The notes under the pieces: generated by a model
The model's input: the letters and a program-made list of their open reading frames with translations, nothing else
What the model was told of the DNA's origin: nothing
Databases searched by the model: none
Assembly (NCBI GenBank): GCA_031276235.1
Contig: JAISNL010000025.1
Coordinates: 1 to 37,329, forward strand
Length of the DNA stretch: 37,329 nt
Direction of reading: 5' to 3'
DNA from: Prevotellaceae bacterium
GTDB lineage: Bacteria; Bacteroidota; Bacteroidia; Bacteroidales; UBA932
Translations under genes and position numbers: made by a program
Shown here: one piece after another, positions 26,889 to 35,023 of the stretch
Layout of the letters: each line of letters opens with the position of its first letter
Position numbering within the stretch: the first letter of the stretch is position 1

Positions 26889-27548
26889 ATGCAAACCGAC
26901 GAAGTTTATCTTTCAACCGCTTATTTCGGGAATATTCAATATTTCAGCAAATTTGTCGCGTTCCAAAAAGTTCACATCGAACAGCATGAAAATTACATAA
27001 AACAAAGTTTCCGCAATCGCTGCGAAATATTAACGGCAAACGGCAAACTTGCACTTGTGATACCCGTTGAACGCAATGCCGGCAACAAAATTTTGATACG
27101 CGATGTTTGTATCAGTTATGCGCAACCGTGGCAAAATTCACATTGGCGGGCGCTCGAAACGGCATATAATTCATCTCCTTTTTTTGAATATTACTTTAAT
27201 GATTTGAAACCTTTTTTTACATATAAAGAAAAATTTCTATTCGATTTCAACACAAAAATCACAAATAAAATTCTGGAATTGCTGGAAATAAACAAAGAAC
27301 TGTTTTTTACAGAAAAATATAAGGTTTGCGATAATGATTTTATGTTTGACTGTCGCAACAGCATAAGTCCTAAAACCGCATGGCAAAAAAGAGATTTGAC
27401 ATTTGCGCCGCAAAAGTATTATCAGGTTTTCGCTCAAAAATTCGGCTTTACGGCAAATCTTAGCATAATTGATTTACTGTTCAACGAAGGAACAAATGCA
27501 AAAGAAGAATTAACAAAGTGCATAATCCGTTGCGGTAATATCGTGTGA
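26889..27548 (+). CDS. WbqC family protein
   Basis: The 219-aa protein shows STAYFGNIQYFSKFVAFQKV, ILTANGKLALVIPVERNAGN and WQNSHWRALETAYNSSPFFE, the pattern of the WbqC-like family (PF08889), first noted in O-antigen clusters and common beside core genes in Bacteroidetes. Its reaction is unknown; links to glycan or amino-sugar pathways have been suggested. It is the last gene of the operon. Confidence 0.88.
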   Translation: MQTDEVYLSTAYFGNIQYFSKFVAFQKVHIEQHENYIKQSFRNRCEILTANGKLALVIPVERNAGNKILIRDVCISYAQPWQNSHWRALETAYNSSPFFEYYFNDLKPFFTYKEKFLFDFNTKITNKILELLEINKELFFTEKYKVCDNDFMFDCRNSISPKTAWQKRDLTFAPQKYYQVFAQKFGFTANLSIIDLLFNEGTNAKEELTKCIIRCGNIV

Positions 27549-27632
27549 AACATTCATCTTTCCGCATCTGAACATTGCGCAAATGCTATCCTATTATTCA
27601 ACAGACTGATTTTTTCATTTGGTTTAAAAAGA

Positions 27633-27657
27633 AACAACCGGAAAAAATCCGGTTGTT
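27633..27657 (-). terminator. Probable terminator of the OmpH-like gene
   Basis: AACAACCGGA (27633-27642) pairs with TCCGGTTGTT (27648-27657) around a loop of five As. Read on the minus strand the stem is followed by TCTTTTT, so it suits termination of the minus-strand OmpH-like gene. It may also slow transcription coming from WbqC. Confidence 0.7.
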
Positions 27658-27698
27658 CCCGTCGTTTAACTTAAAAAACTAAACATTATGAAAACACA

Positions 27699-28301
27699 TT
27701 ATCTGCTTTTTATATATTCTTCATTAATTCCCTTTATAATATCGCTTGTTATATCAAGTCCCGGATTGCCATATAATACTGTTGAATTTCCGGAAGTGCT
27801 TATAATCATGCTATAACCTTTTTCTTCATTATATTTATTTACATATACCATTATTGCATTCTGTATTTGATTAAGCAAAACCATTTCTTTTTCAGCTAAT
27901 TCGTTTCTGATTTTATTTTGTTCTTCTTCCAAACGCTGCTGGCGTTGAAGTAATCTTCCCTGTTCCTGCTCGGCTTGCGAGCGGGTAATCAGCCCTTTTT
28001 CACTTTTTTCGCGAAAGTCATTAACATCTTTCTGAAAAACATTAGCTTTGGTTCTCAATTCGGTATCGGCTTTTGTTACATCTTCTTCATAAATTTTTCT
28101 TAAATCGTGATACATATCAAAACTGTTTACGATAGAATCCATACGAACAAAAACTATATCGCCTCTTTCTGCTTTCAAAACAGGAATACCGTTACTCACA
28201 GTATCTTCTGACGTGGTTTTTTCGATATTTTTTGAACCGTTACCGCCACACGACTGCAACGTCAATGCTAATGCCAGTACAAGTATATATATTTTTCTCA
28301 T
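27699..28301 (-). CDS. OmpH/Skp-like periplasmic chaperone, lipoprotein form
   Basis: The start is ATG at 28301 (200 aa, MRKIYILVLALALTLQSCGG); a longer reading frame would place the signal peptide inside the protein. The LQSC lipobox puts the lipid on C18. After a low-complexity linker comes a Skp-like core: GDIVFVRMDSIVNSFDMYHD, a long charged helical stretch (about 75-145, with many R/Q/E) forming the chaperone tentacle, then the C-terminal sheet (YSMIISTSGNSTVLYGNPGL). Skp family proteins shield outer-membrane proteins in the periplasm. A lipid-anchored version is common in Bacteroidetes. Confidence 0.85.
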   Translation of the reverse strand: MRKIYILVLALALTLQSCGGNGSKNIEKTTSEDTVSNGIPVLKAERGDIVFVRMDSIVNSFDMYHDLRKIYEEDVTKADTELRTKANVFQKDVNDFREKSEKGLITRSQAEQEQGRLLQRQQRLEEEQNKIRNELAEKEMVLLNQIQNAIMVYVNKYNEEKGYSMIISTSGNSTVLYGNPGLDITSDIIKGINEEYIKSR

Positions 28302-28323
28302 CCTCGAATTTATTATAAGACTG

Positions 28324-28331
28324 CAAAGGTA
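28324..28331 (-). promoter_or_regulatory. Candidate -7 element of the OmpH-like gene
   Basis: TACCTTTG on the minus strand, 22 nt before the ATG at 28301. It supports the shorter start and lies in the gap after the hydrolase gene. No good -33 box. Confidence 0.45.
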
Positions 28332-28355
28332 AAATAAGTTTTTATTAAATCGCAT

Positions 28356-29150
28356 CTATTCGTTGATAAATTTTTGTATGCAATTCACAAATTTTTCTCT
28401 TTGCTCGACATGAAGCCAATGCCCGGCATCAGAAATTATTTCGATTTTTGAATTAGAAAAAGTATTTGTAATATTCTTAATATCAGAATATAATATATAT
28501 TCGGATTTTGCGCCTGCGATAAACAGAGATGGGATTTTTATCTCTAATTTTTCGCTTTTTTTAAGCGATCCGCAAATTACATTATTAACGTTATTTAATA
28601 ATATAGGCAGGTTAAACCGCCATAAAAATTGCCCTTTTTGCGTTCGATACAGATTTTTCAGTAAAAAATTCCTAAGTTCAATATCGCTTATTTTTTTTGA
28701 TAATTGTATATCTGCATCGTGTCGAGAGTGTACTTCGTTTAAATTCACCGACATTAATGATAACAGTATATTGTTGTGAAATGCAGATATTTTCGCTTGA
28801 TTTTCACAATCAAAAGGCGAAATATCTACTATTATTATTTTTGATGGCAAATCAGGAAATATCTTTGCCAACAAAGCGGCACAGCGTCCGCCCATTGAAT
28901 GTCCTATGATAACTGGTTTTTCAATTTCCTGATATTTTACAAATTCCGCCATGTCGCTGCACATTGCTTCGTATGAATGTTCAGCGCTGTGAGGCGAACG
29001 TCCGTGATTTCTCAAATCTACTGAAAAAACTTGATTCGTTTGCGAAAGATTTCGTGCAACGCTCACCCAGTTGTCCGAACAGCCGTAAAGTCCGTGCAGG
29101 ATAATAATATTGTTGCCGACAGTTCCTAATTTGCGAAAAAACAGTTGCAT
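28356..29150 (-). CDS. Alpha/beta hydrolase (esterase, YbfF-like)
   Basis: The 264-aa protein has the oxyanion-hole stretch IIILHGLYGCSDNW (15-28), VFSVDLRNHGRSPHS (41-55), the nucleophile elbow GHSMGG with S85, and the catalytic histidine H244 in DAGHWLHVEQ. This layout matches YbfF-type esterases, which cleave short acyl esters or acyl-CoA-like thioesters in the cytoplasm. There is no signal peptide. The natural substrate is unknown. It precedes the OmpH-like gene on the same strand. Confidence 0.87.
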   Translation of the reverse strand: MQLFFRKLGTVGNNIIILHGLYGCSDNWVSVARNLSQTNQVFSVDLRNHGRSPHSAEHSYEAMCSDMAEFVKYQEIEKPVIIGHSMGGRCAALLAKIFPDLPSKIIIVDISPFDCENQAKISAFHNNILLSLMSVNLNEVHSRHDADIQLSKKISDIELRNFLLKNLYRTQKGQFLWRFNLPILLNNVNNVICGSLKKSEKLEIKIPSLFIAGAKSEYILYSDIKNITNTFSNSKIEIISDAGHWLHVEQREKFVNCIQKFINE

Positions 29151-29179
29151 CTTGATACTGCAAAATTTATTATTGGCGA

Positions 29180-29187
29180 CAAATGTA
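29180..29187 (-). promoter_or_regulatory. Candidate -7 element of the hydrolase gene
   Basis: TACATTTG on the minus strand, 29 nt before the ATG at 29150, in the divergent gap shared with the sigma-54 activator gene. Confidence 0.45.
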
Positions 29188-29367
29188 CGTAAAATCCATA
29201 TATTATATACATAAACGGCTAAAATTTGGAGTGCAAATTTTTAGAAAAAAGACAGGAATTTATTAACTGCCTCTATATTATGTTTTACATCCATAATAAT
29301 TATTGCATTGCCATATATTGTATGATTTAAAACAAACAACAAACTGTGCATTTTTATTTTGCGGCAA

Positions 29368-29400
29368 TTTGTCATTATCCGAAAAAAACATGTAACTTTG
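29368..29400 (+). promoter_or_regulatory. Candidate promoter of the sigma-54 activator - LptE - TPR - SecG operon
   Basis: TTTG (29368-29371), 21 nt, then TAACTTTG (29393-29400): both Bacteroidetes promoter elements at normal spacing, 53 nt before the ATG at 29454. The rest of the 303-nt divergent gap (29151-29453) is AT-rich with no gene. Confidence 0.6.
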
Positions 29401-29453
29401 TCAGTCTTATGTAATATATATTATATAATAATTTATTTGATTAAATCTTAATT

Positions 29454-30668
29454 ATGGCAGCAGATATACAACAAGTTAAACAGCGTTTCGGCATAATAGG
29501 CAACAATTCCGAACTCAACAGAGCATTGGATATTGCCTGTCAGGTTGCTCCTACTGATTTGTCGGTGCTTATTACAGGCGAAAGCGGCACAGGCAAAGAA
29601 TTTTTTCCTCAGGTTATACATAATTTGAGTTTGCGAAAACACAGCAAATATATAGCCGTCAACTGCGGAGCAATTCCAGAAGGTACTATTGATTCCGAAC
29701 TTTTCGGACACGAAAAAGGTTCGTTTACCGATGCAAAAGACACTCGCAAAGGCTATTTTGAAGTTGCCGATAAAGGCACTATTTTTCTTGATGAAGTTGC
29801 CGAACTGCCATTGTCAACACAGGTCAGGCTGTTGCGCGTTCTCGAATCTGGCGAATTTATGAAAGTAGGCTCATCGGTTGTGCAAAAAACAAATGTTCGG
29901 GTGATTGCCGCAACCAATGTAAATTTATCTCATGCAATACAAAACGGACGTTTCCGCGAAGATTTGTATTATCGTTTGAATACTATTCCCATAAGTATTC
30001 CGCCTCTGCGCGAGCGTAAAGACGACATATTTTTACTGTTCAGAAAATTTGCGGGCGATTTTGCTGAAAAATATAGAATGCCCATTATTTCGCTGACCGA
30101 TGAAGCCCGTTCTCTGCTTGAAAATTATGACTGGCGAGGAAACATTCGACAGCTAAAAAACATTACCGAGCAACTGTCAATAATAGAAGAATCGCGCGAA
30201 ATAAACGAAAATACGCTGAAACACTACTTGCCAGATAAACTGTCAACTTTGCCTGTGATTTACGGAAAAGGCGGCAGCGGCGCTTCATTTGATTCGGAAC
30301 GCGAAATTCTTTATAAAATACTGTTTGACATGCGAGCAGATATGAATGAATTGAAAAAAGTAGTTCACGATTTGAGCCTTGGTCGTATGTCAGCATACTA
30401 TCCGCCGACCGAAGTAAAAAACGATTTTGCACAAACAAATATAGTAGCTCCCGCAAATTCGGCATCTGTAAATATCACGACAAAACATAAAAATATTACC
30501 GAAACCGAAGAAATTGTAGATGAATCGCTTTCAATTGACGAAAAAGAAATAGAACTTATATGTAAAGCTCTCGAAAAATACAACGGCAAAAGAAAATACG
30601 CAGCAAAAGAACTTGGAATATCAGAACGCACGCTTTATAGAAAAATCAAAGACCATAATATTCTTTAA
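29454..30668 (+). CDS. Sigma-54 interacting AAA+ transcription activator with Fis-type HTH
   Basis: The 404-aa protein lacks an N-terminal receiver or sensor domain and begins almost directly with the AAA+ domain. Walker A is GESGTGKE (42-49), Walker B IFLDEV (110-115), and the arginine-finger region is GRFREDLYYRLN. The loop that normally reads GAFTGA reads GSFTDA (89-94), with Asp in place of the second Gly. The C-terminal helix-turn-helix is AAKELGISERTLYRKIKDHN. Such activators remodel RNA polymerase-sigma-54 using ATP. The gene heads the conserved Bacteroidetes block with LptE, a TPR protein and SecG. Absence of a sensor domain suggests control by its own level or by partner proteins. 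Confidence 0.9.
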   Translation: MAADIQQVKQRFGIIGNNSELNRALDIACQVAPTDLSVLITGESGTGKEFFPQVIHNLSLRKHSKYIAVNCGAIPEGTIDSELFGHEKGSFTDAKDTRKGYFEVADKGTIFLDEVAELPLSTQVRLLRVLESGEFMKVGSSVVQKTNVRVIAATNVNLSHAIQNGRFREDLYYRLNTIPISIPPLRERKDDIFLLFRKFAGDFAEKYRMPIISLTDEARSLLENYDWRGNIRQLKNITEQLSIIEESREINENTLKHYLPDKLSTLPVIYGKGGSGASFDSEREILYKILFDMRADMNELKKVVHDLSLGRMSAYYPPTEVKNDFAQTNIVAPANSASVNITTKHKNITETEEIVDESLSIDEKEIELICKALEKYNGKRKYAAKELGISERTLYRKIKDHNIL

Positions 30669-30678
30669 AAAACGGAAA

Positions 30679-31191
30679 ATGAAAAAAAATCAAGTCAAAA
30701 TATATCTTTCGTTTATTTTTTTCGCCTGTGCAGCGATTAGTTCATGCGGAATTTATTCGTTCACTGGAGCATCTTACGGAGCAGCCAAAACAGTAAGCAT
30801 CGATTATTTTCAAAATATTGCGCCTATAGTGATACCTGCGCTCGGCAATACGTTTAACGAAGCGTTGAGAGAAAAATTTGTAAAACAAACGCCATTAACG
30901 CTTGTTACCAAAGATGCCGACCTTGCGTTTGAAGGCGAAATTCGCGACTATTCGGTAAATTCTATTGCCGTAACAGCCGAAGAAGTTGCCACGAAAAATC
31001 GACTGACCATCAAAGTACATGTAAAATTCACAAATACTATTGACGAAAAATGGAGTTTTGACAGAGATTTTTCGGCTTACGAAGATTTTGACAGCGCACA
31101 AAGTTTGAACAGCGTTCAGGACGACCTTATAAAAACAATAGTAGAAAAACTTATTGAAGATATTTTTAACGCATCGGTAGCAAACTGGTAG
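30679..31191 (+). CDS. lptE: LptE family LPS-assembly lipoprotein
   Basis: The start is ATG at 30679 (170 aa), 10 nt after the activator gene, which keeps the signal peptide KIYLSFIFFACAAISSCG at the N-terminus; C23 in the lipobox ISSC would be lipidated. CGIYSFTGASYGAAKTVSID is the usual start of the Bacteroidetes LptE family, followed by the alternating sheet and helix of the fold. LptE plugs the LptD barrel and helps insert lipopolysaccharide into the outer membrane. Its place before the TPR and SecG genes is conserved. Confidence 0.88.
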   Translation: MKKNQVKIYLSFIFFACAAISSCGIYSFTGASYGAAKTVSIDYFQNIAPIVIPALGNTFNEALREKFVKQTPLTLVTKDADLAFEGEIRDYSVNSIAVTAEEVATKNRLTIKVHVKFTNTIDEKWSFDRDFSAYEDFDSAQSLNSVQDDLIKTIVEKLIEDIFNASVANW

Positions 31192-31201
31192 AAATGAATT
31201 T

Positions 31202-31855
31202 ATGAAGGCATCTAATTTAATATCAATAATGAAGATGGAATACAAACCATCCGAAAAATGCCTGCAAGCATTACAAAACGTGTTAGCCGACAATCCATGG
31301 TTTTCGATAGGGCAACAGTTGCTGGCACAAGAAATTCAAAGGCTTGAGAAATCCGATTTTGAAGATTATTTAAACAAAGCGGCAATTTACAGCATAAACC
31401 GCAAATTTTTATACGACAGACTGTTCGATGCATCTCAAATTACAGATGACGATGTTGAATTGCAGAATTTTGACATCGAAGAAGAACCGCCATGCGAAGA
31501 ACTTGAAATTGAAAAACAAGCAATATTTGATTACCCTGTTGCCGATTATTTTGCAAATGAGACATTAGAAACAAAAGCAACATCTGAAGATATAGTTGAT
31601 AAATTTTTAGCATCATCTCAAAAAATATCAATAGAACAAAAAGATGAAAAATCCGATAACTCCGACACATCAGAAAACATAGACACAGAGCCGATTGTAA
31701 CAGATGACTTTGTAACCGAAACTTTGGCAAAAATATATGCAGACCAGGGTTATATTTCAAAAGCGATTGAAGTTTACGAAAAATTAAGTTTGCAGGATTC
31801 AAAAAAAAGTGTTTACTTTGCAGCCCTTATTGAAAATTTAAGAAAAAGGAATTAA
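31202..31855 (+). CDS. TPR-containing protein of the LptE-SecG operon
   Basis: The 217-aa acidic protein has no signal peptide. It has a helical N-terminal part (KPSEKCLQALQNVLADNPWF), a long acidic linker rich in E, D and S (about 85-165), and a single C-terminal TPR-like motif (LAKIYADQGYISKAIEVYEK). Genes of this kind stand between lptE and secG in many Bacteroidetes; the function is unknown. Start M1 is used; M10 (31229) or M12 (31235) are also possible. It ends 21 nt before secG. Confidence 0.75.
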   Translation: MKASNLISIMKMEYKPSEKCLQALQNVLADNPWFSIGQQLLAQEIQRLEKSDFEDYLNKAAIYSINRKFLYDRLFDASQITDDDVELQNFDIEEEPPCEELEIEKQAIFDYPVADYFANETLETKATSEDIVDKFLASSQKISIEQKDEKSDNSDTSENIDTEPIVTDDFVTETLAKIYADQGYISKAIEVYEKLSLQDSKKSVYFAALIENLRKRN

Positions 31856-31876
31856 AAATTTTAAAATAAATAAACG

Positions 31877-32284
31877 ATGTATTCAATACTTATTGTTTTA
31901 GCTATAATTGTCAGCATTTTGTTAGTATTCATAGTGCTGGTTCAAAATTCAAAAGGCGGCGGGCTTGCAGCAAATTTTGCCGCCGGAAATCAAATCTTCG
32001 GAGTGCGTCAAACTGCCGATACGCTCGAAAAAGCAACATGGTATTTATCTATTACGCTTGGTTTGCTGTGTATTTTTGCTACGCTTACGCCTCCCAAAGG
32101 AGCAAGTGCGGTGAATACAACAACAGAGTCTATAATTCAACGAAATATCAATCCAATGCAAAATCCTGCGGCTCAACCCGGATTTGCAACAGAGCCGGCT
32201 CAATCCGAAGAACAGCAAAATACTCAACAAACTCAACCACAGCAGGAAGAACAAGTTCAACAGCAGGAAACAGAAACTGAATAA
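31877..32284 (+). CDS. secG: Preprotein translocase subunit SecG
   Basis: The 135-aa protein has two membrane segments (about 3-22 and 53-72) with the conserved loop VLVQNSKGGGLAANFAAGNQ between them, as in SecG, the auxiliary subunit of the SecYEG channel. The C-terminal 55 residues are a Gln/Glu-rich tail that is poorly conserved and often seen in Bacteroidetes SecG. A hairpin follows 35 nt after the stop. Confidence 0.93.
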   Translation: MYSILIVLAIIVSILLVFIVLVQNSKGGGLAANFAAGNQIFGVRQTADTLEKATWYLSITLGLLCIFATLTPPKGASAVNTTTESIIQRNINPMQNPAAQPGFATEPAQSEEQQNTQQTQPQQEEQVQQQETETE

Positions 32285-32318
32285 GAAAATATATTGCATG
32301 CATTTTATCTTTTTCATG

Positions 32319-32350
32319 AATGTCGGTATGTATAAAAACGTATCGGCATT
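32319..32350 (+). terminator. Probable terminator after secG
   Basis: AATGTCGGTATGT (32319-32331) pairs with ACGTATCGGCATT (32338-32350) as RNA over 13 bp with three G-U pairs and a 6-nt loop, then TTATATTT. The wobble pairs make it a better hairpin on the + strand. Confidence 0.65.
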
Positions 32351-32737
32351 TTATATTTAAAATTCAATAATTTTACTGCATGGCAAATTAGACAAAACGT
32401 AAAAAACGAATTTTTATTATTAGTGCATATTTAAAGTAAATATAATATTTTTTATTACATATTTATAAAAAACCGTCATTAAAAGATTCGGATATAATGA
32501 AAACTGTAATTTTAGCGATGTTACGCAAAATTATTCTGTTTCTGGATATAAGCATATTTGCTTTTATCTAAAATTCAGTATGATTTACCAAATAAAATAA
32601 TTCCAATATTATATTGCTTTATTTTAATTATTAATATTTTCGCAGTATATAATTATAATATTCAACTAATTATTTAAAACCAACAACAGAATCATGTTAA
32701 TAAAACATATTAGTTTACAGTTTATACTGTTGTGAGT
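32351..32737. other. Gene-free AT-rich stretch between secG and the GDP-mannose gene
   Basis: This is very AT-rich, with no recognised repeat. The only notable frame is a 24-codon one at 32497-32571 (+) that would encode a hydrophobic peptide starting MKTVILAMLRKIILFLDISI. There is no supporting promoter or family, so it is not called as a gene. Confidence 0.5.
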
Positions 32738-33826
32738 TTAAAAATATTTGCGATTTTCAAGCAAAGCCTCATCTACAAGTTTTCTAATATCGCTGTCGCT
32801 TGTTTTAGGGCAAATAAGCAACACATCATCAGTATCAACAATCAAATAATTGTCAATATCCTTTACTACGACAAGTTTGTTCGGATTTGCTTTTATCATT
32901 GATTTTTTAACGTTTTCAACAAAAATGTTATTAGCATCTATCAAATTTTGTGATTCATCTTTCGGTTTATGCAAAAATAAAGAACTCCATGTTCCAAGGT
33001 CGCTCCAGCCGAAGTCTGCACACACAACATCTACATTTTCTGCTTTTTCCATAATTCCAAAGTCTATGGAAATCGCTCTACATTCGGAATACGCTTTTAG
33101 AATAAACTCTTTTTCTCTGTTGGTATAATAAACATCCGCACCTGCCGACAAAAGCTCGAAAATATCGGAAAGATAAGCCTCAAAAGCCTTTTTTACAGTA
33201 TCAAGCGTCCAAATAAAAATACCCGAATTCCAAAAAAATTCTCCGCTTTCAATAAATATTTTTGCCATTTCGATATTGGGTTTTTCTGTAAAAGTCTTAA
33301 CTTTAAAAACTCCCGATTCGTCGCTTTCTTTTGTGTTGATTTGAATGTATCCATAGCCTGTTTCTGGTCGCGTAGGCTTAATTCCTATTGTTACCATTGT
33401 TTTTTTCTGTTCGGCTGTAAACAGACATTTTTGAATGGTTTCGATAAAAGTATTTTCGTCTAAAATCAAATGGTCTGAAGGAGATACAACAACCGTTGCA
33501 TCAGGATTTTTAACAAGCAGTTTGCAGGTTGCATAAGCAATACATGGCGCGGTATTACGCCGAACGGGTTCTATCAAAATGTTTTCATCCGAAATATCCG
33601 GCAATTGTTCTTTTACAAGATCCACATGCGATTCGCCTATTACAACCAGAATATTTTCTTTTGGTATTATTTTTTCAAATCGTGCAAATGTTTGTTGAAT
33701 AAATGTTTTACCTGTTCCAAGAATATCAATAAACTGTTTGGGATGTTTATCTCGACTTAAAGGCCAGAAGCGAACGCCTGCGCCGCCTGCCATTATTATA
33801 CAATAGTGATTTTTATTTTTTGTCAT
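32738..33826 (-). CDS. manC: Mannose-1-phosphate guanylyltransferase
   Basis: The start is ATG at 33826 (362 aa, MTKNKNHYCIIMAGGAGVRF); ten codons of open frame upstream lie between the start and the promoter and are not used. Signature motifs are MAGGAGVRFWPLSRDKHPKQ (12-31, nucleotide and metal loop), VVSPSDHLI, GYGYIQI, FTEKP and FWNSGIFIW. The enzyme makes GDP-mannose from GTP and mannose 1-phosphate in the cytoplasm. It is the single-domain form without a fused phosphomannose isomerase. GDP-mannose could feed transferases such as those at 14277-19457, though the genes are 13 kb apart. Confidence 0.92.
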   Translation of the reverse strand: MTKNKNHYCIIMAGGAGVRFWPLSRDKHPKQFIDILGTGKTFIQQTFARFEKIIPKENILVVIGESHVDLVKEQLPDISDENILIEPVRRNTAPCIAYATCKLLVKNPDATVVVSPSDHLILDENTFIETIQKCLFTAEQKKTMVTIGIKPTRPETGYGYIQINTKESDESGVFKVKTFTEKPNIEMAKIFIESGEFFWNSGIFIWTLDTVKKAFEAYLSDIFELLSAGADVYYTNREKEFILKAYSECRAISIDFGIMEKAENVDVVCADFGWSDLGTWSSLFLHKPKDESQNLIDANNIFVENVKKSMIKANPNKLVVVKDIDNYLIVDTDDVLLICPKTSDSDIRKLVDEALLENRKYF

Positions 33827-33853
33827 GATTTTTATTTTATTAAAATAATTATA

Positions 33854-33861
33854 CAAAATTA
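33854..33861 (-). promoter_or_regulatory. Candidate -7 element of the manC-type gene
   Basis: TAATTTTG on the minus strand, 27 nt before the ATG at 33826; a TTTG (33888-33885) lies 23 nt further upstream, slightly more than the usual spacing. Confidence 0.5.
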
Positions 33862-34005
33862 AGAAATTAAATGATATTGTACTGCAAATATTCTAAAAAT
33901 ACAGAGGAAAAGCATTAATTTTTTGATAAATTGGATAAAAAATTTTGATTTAGTGATGAAAAAGAAATAAGGTATAACAAAAAATCAGTTGAAAGTTGAA
34001 AGTTT

Positions 34006-34093
34006 CTGGATTGCTTTGGGCTGCGCCCTCGCAATGACGCATTGCGTTGTATAGGAACGTCATTGCGAGGAGCGGAGCGACGAAGCAATCCAG
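34006..34093. repeat. Palindromic intergenic repeat, best-preserved inverted copy
   Basis: CTGGATTGCTTTGGGCTGCG...CTCGCAATGACGCATTGCGT is followed by its inverted counterpart CGTCATTGCGAGGAGCGGAG...GAAGCAATCCAG, so the 88-bp block can form a long hairpin. It is flanked by GTTGAAAGTTGAAAGT on the left and GTTGACAGTTGAAAATGTG on the right. With the following repeats it fills the roughly 1-kb gap 33827-34831, which has no supported gene. Confidence 0.85.
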
Positions 34094-34160
34094 AGAAGTT
34101 GACAGTTGAAAATGTGCGTAATCCTATGTTTTGCGATAGTTAGCTCGGCGTAACCAATCC

Positions 34161-34370
34161 TTAATCCGATACATATATGCAAACTCATAAATTTATACCG
34201 CAAAAAGCACAGCCATAAATTTATGTTGAGATGGAAATAAATTTTCTCTTCGACAGACGAAAATTTTCATCGAGACAAAAAAAATTTTTCATCGAGACGC
34301 ACGTAAATTTCTATCGAGACAAAAAAAAATTTTCATCGAGACGCGCGTAAATTTCTATCGAGACAAAAAC
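34161..34370. repeat. Short-unit dispersed repeat (TAAATTT...TCGAGAC family), copy 2
   Basis: Same start (TTAATCCGATACATATATG) and order as 23474-23682, with CATAAATTTATACCGCAAAA and TTTTCTCTTCGACAGACG conserved, then about five units of the TTTCATCGAGAC / TTTCTATCGAGAC type. This copy has one more unit and lacks the closing inverted arm of copy 1. Confidence 0.85.
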
Positions 34371-34378
34371 GCAAAACA

Positions 34379-34690
34379 GTTGACAGTGTATTTTTCTGGA
34401 TTGCTTCGGGCTACGCCCTCGCAATGACGCGATGCGTGGTTGGTTCATCATTGCGAACCCGCAGAGTGAAGCAACTCAGAGAAGTTGACAGTTGACAGTG
34501 TGTTTTTCTGGATTGCTTCGTCGCTCCGCTCCTCGCAATGACGCGCTGCGTGGTTGGTTCGTCATTGCGAACCAGCAGAGTGAAGCAATCCAGAGAAGTT
34601 GACAGTTGACAGTGTGTTTTTTTGGATTGCTTCGTCGCTCCGCTCCTCGCAATGACGCGCTGCGTGGTTGGTTCGTCTTTGCAAACCAGC
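34379..34690. repeat. Three tandem copies of about 112-114 bp of the palindromic repeat
   Basis: Units start at 34379, 34491 and 34605, each with GTTGACAGTGT, CTGGATTGCTTCG (TTGGATTGCTTCG in the third), CTCGCAATGACGCG, TGCGTGGTTGGTTC and GTCATTGCGAACC. The spacing difference (112 and 114) comes from a 2-nt change in the centre of unit 1. A minus-strand open frame through it yields only VIARSGATKQS-type repeat peptides. Confidence 0.9.
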
Positions 34691-34831
34691 CTCAGAGTGA
34701 CGGCATTTTCATAACCGCAGATCAACGACCTGCGATTGCGCAGATATTGCTCTTTCTGTAGCGATGACCGCCCAATTAGGTATGGAGTTTACATTGCCGT
34801 TTTGGGGACATCTTACAATGTATGGCATTAT

Positions 34832-35023
34832 CTATGAATTTTCCCATTTGTCTTTTTCAGATTTATTTTCTTCGTTTTTAGATGCGCGGCTTATCAAATA
34901 GATTCCGCCGCCTATTATCCCAATATAAAGAAAAAGTTTCCTCAAATCCGCCGTATTATTGGCAATACTGCCAAGAAGCGCCATAATTCCTATTATCAGG
35001 AGAAATATTCCAAATCCTTTCAT
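34832..35023 (-). CDS. Small two-helix membrane protein (63 aa)
   Basis: The peptide has two hydrophobic segments (about 3-19 and 31-46: FGIFLLIIGIMALLGSI and LFLYIGIIGGGIYLISRA) and a charged C-terminal tail (SKNEENKSEKDKWENS). Its start overlaps the stop of the preceding gene by 4 nt, so it is translated with it. I do not recognise a family. It is the last gene of the five-gene operon. Confidence 0.65.
   Translation of the reverse strand: MKGFGIFLLIIGIMALLGSIANNTADLRKLFLYIGIIGGGIYLISRASKNEENKSEKDKWENS

Noticed and set aside
32497-32571. 24-codon hydrophobic peptide that could resemble a type I toxin
   Set aside because: No antisense RNA promoter, no homologue recognised, and a short AT-rich frame like this is expected by chance.
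34411-34725. 104-codon open frame with repeated VIARSGATKQS
   Set aside because: It is the tandem palindromic repeat translated; the same peptide appears wherever that repeat is read.
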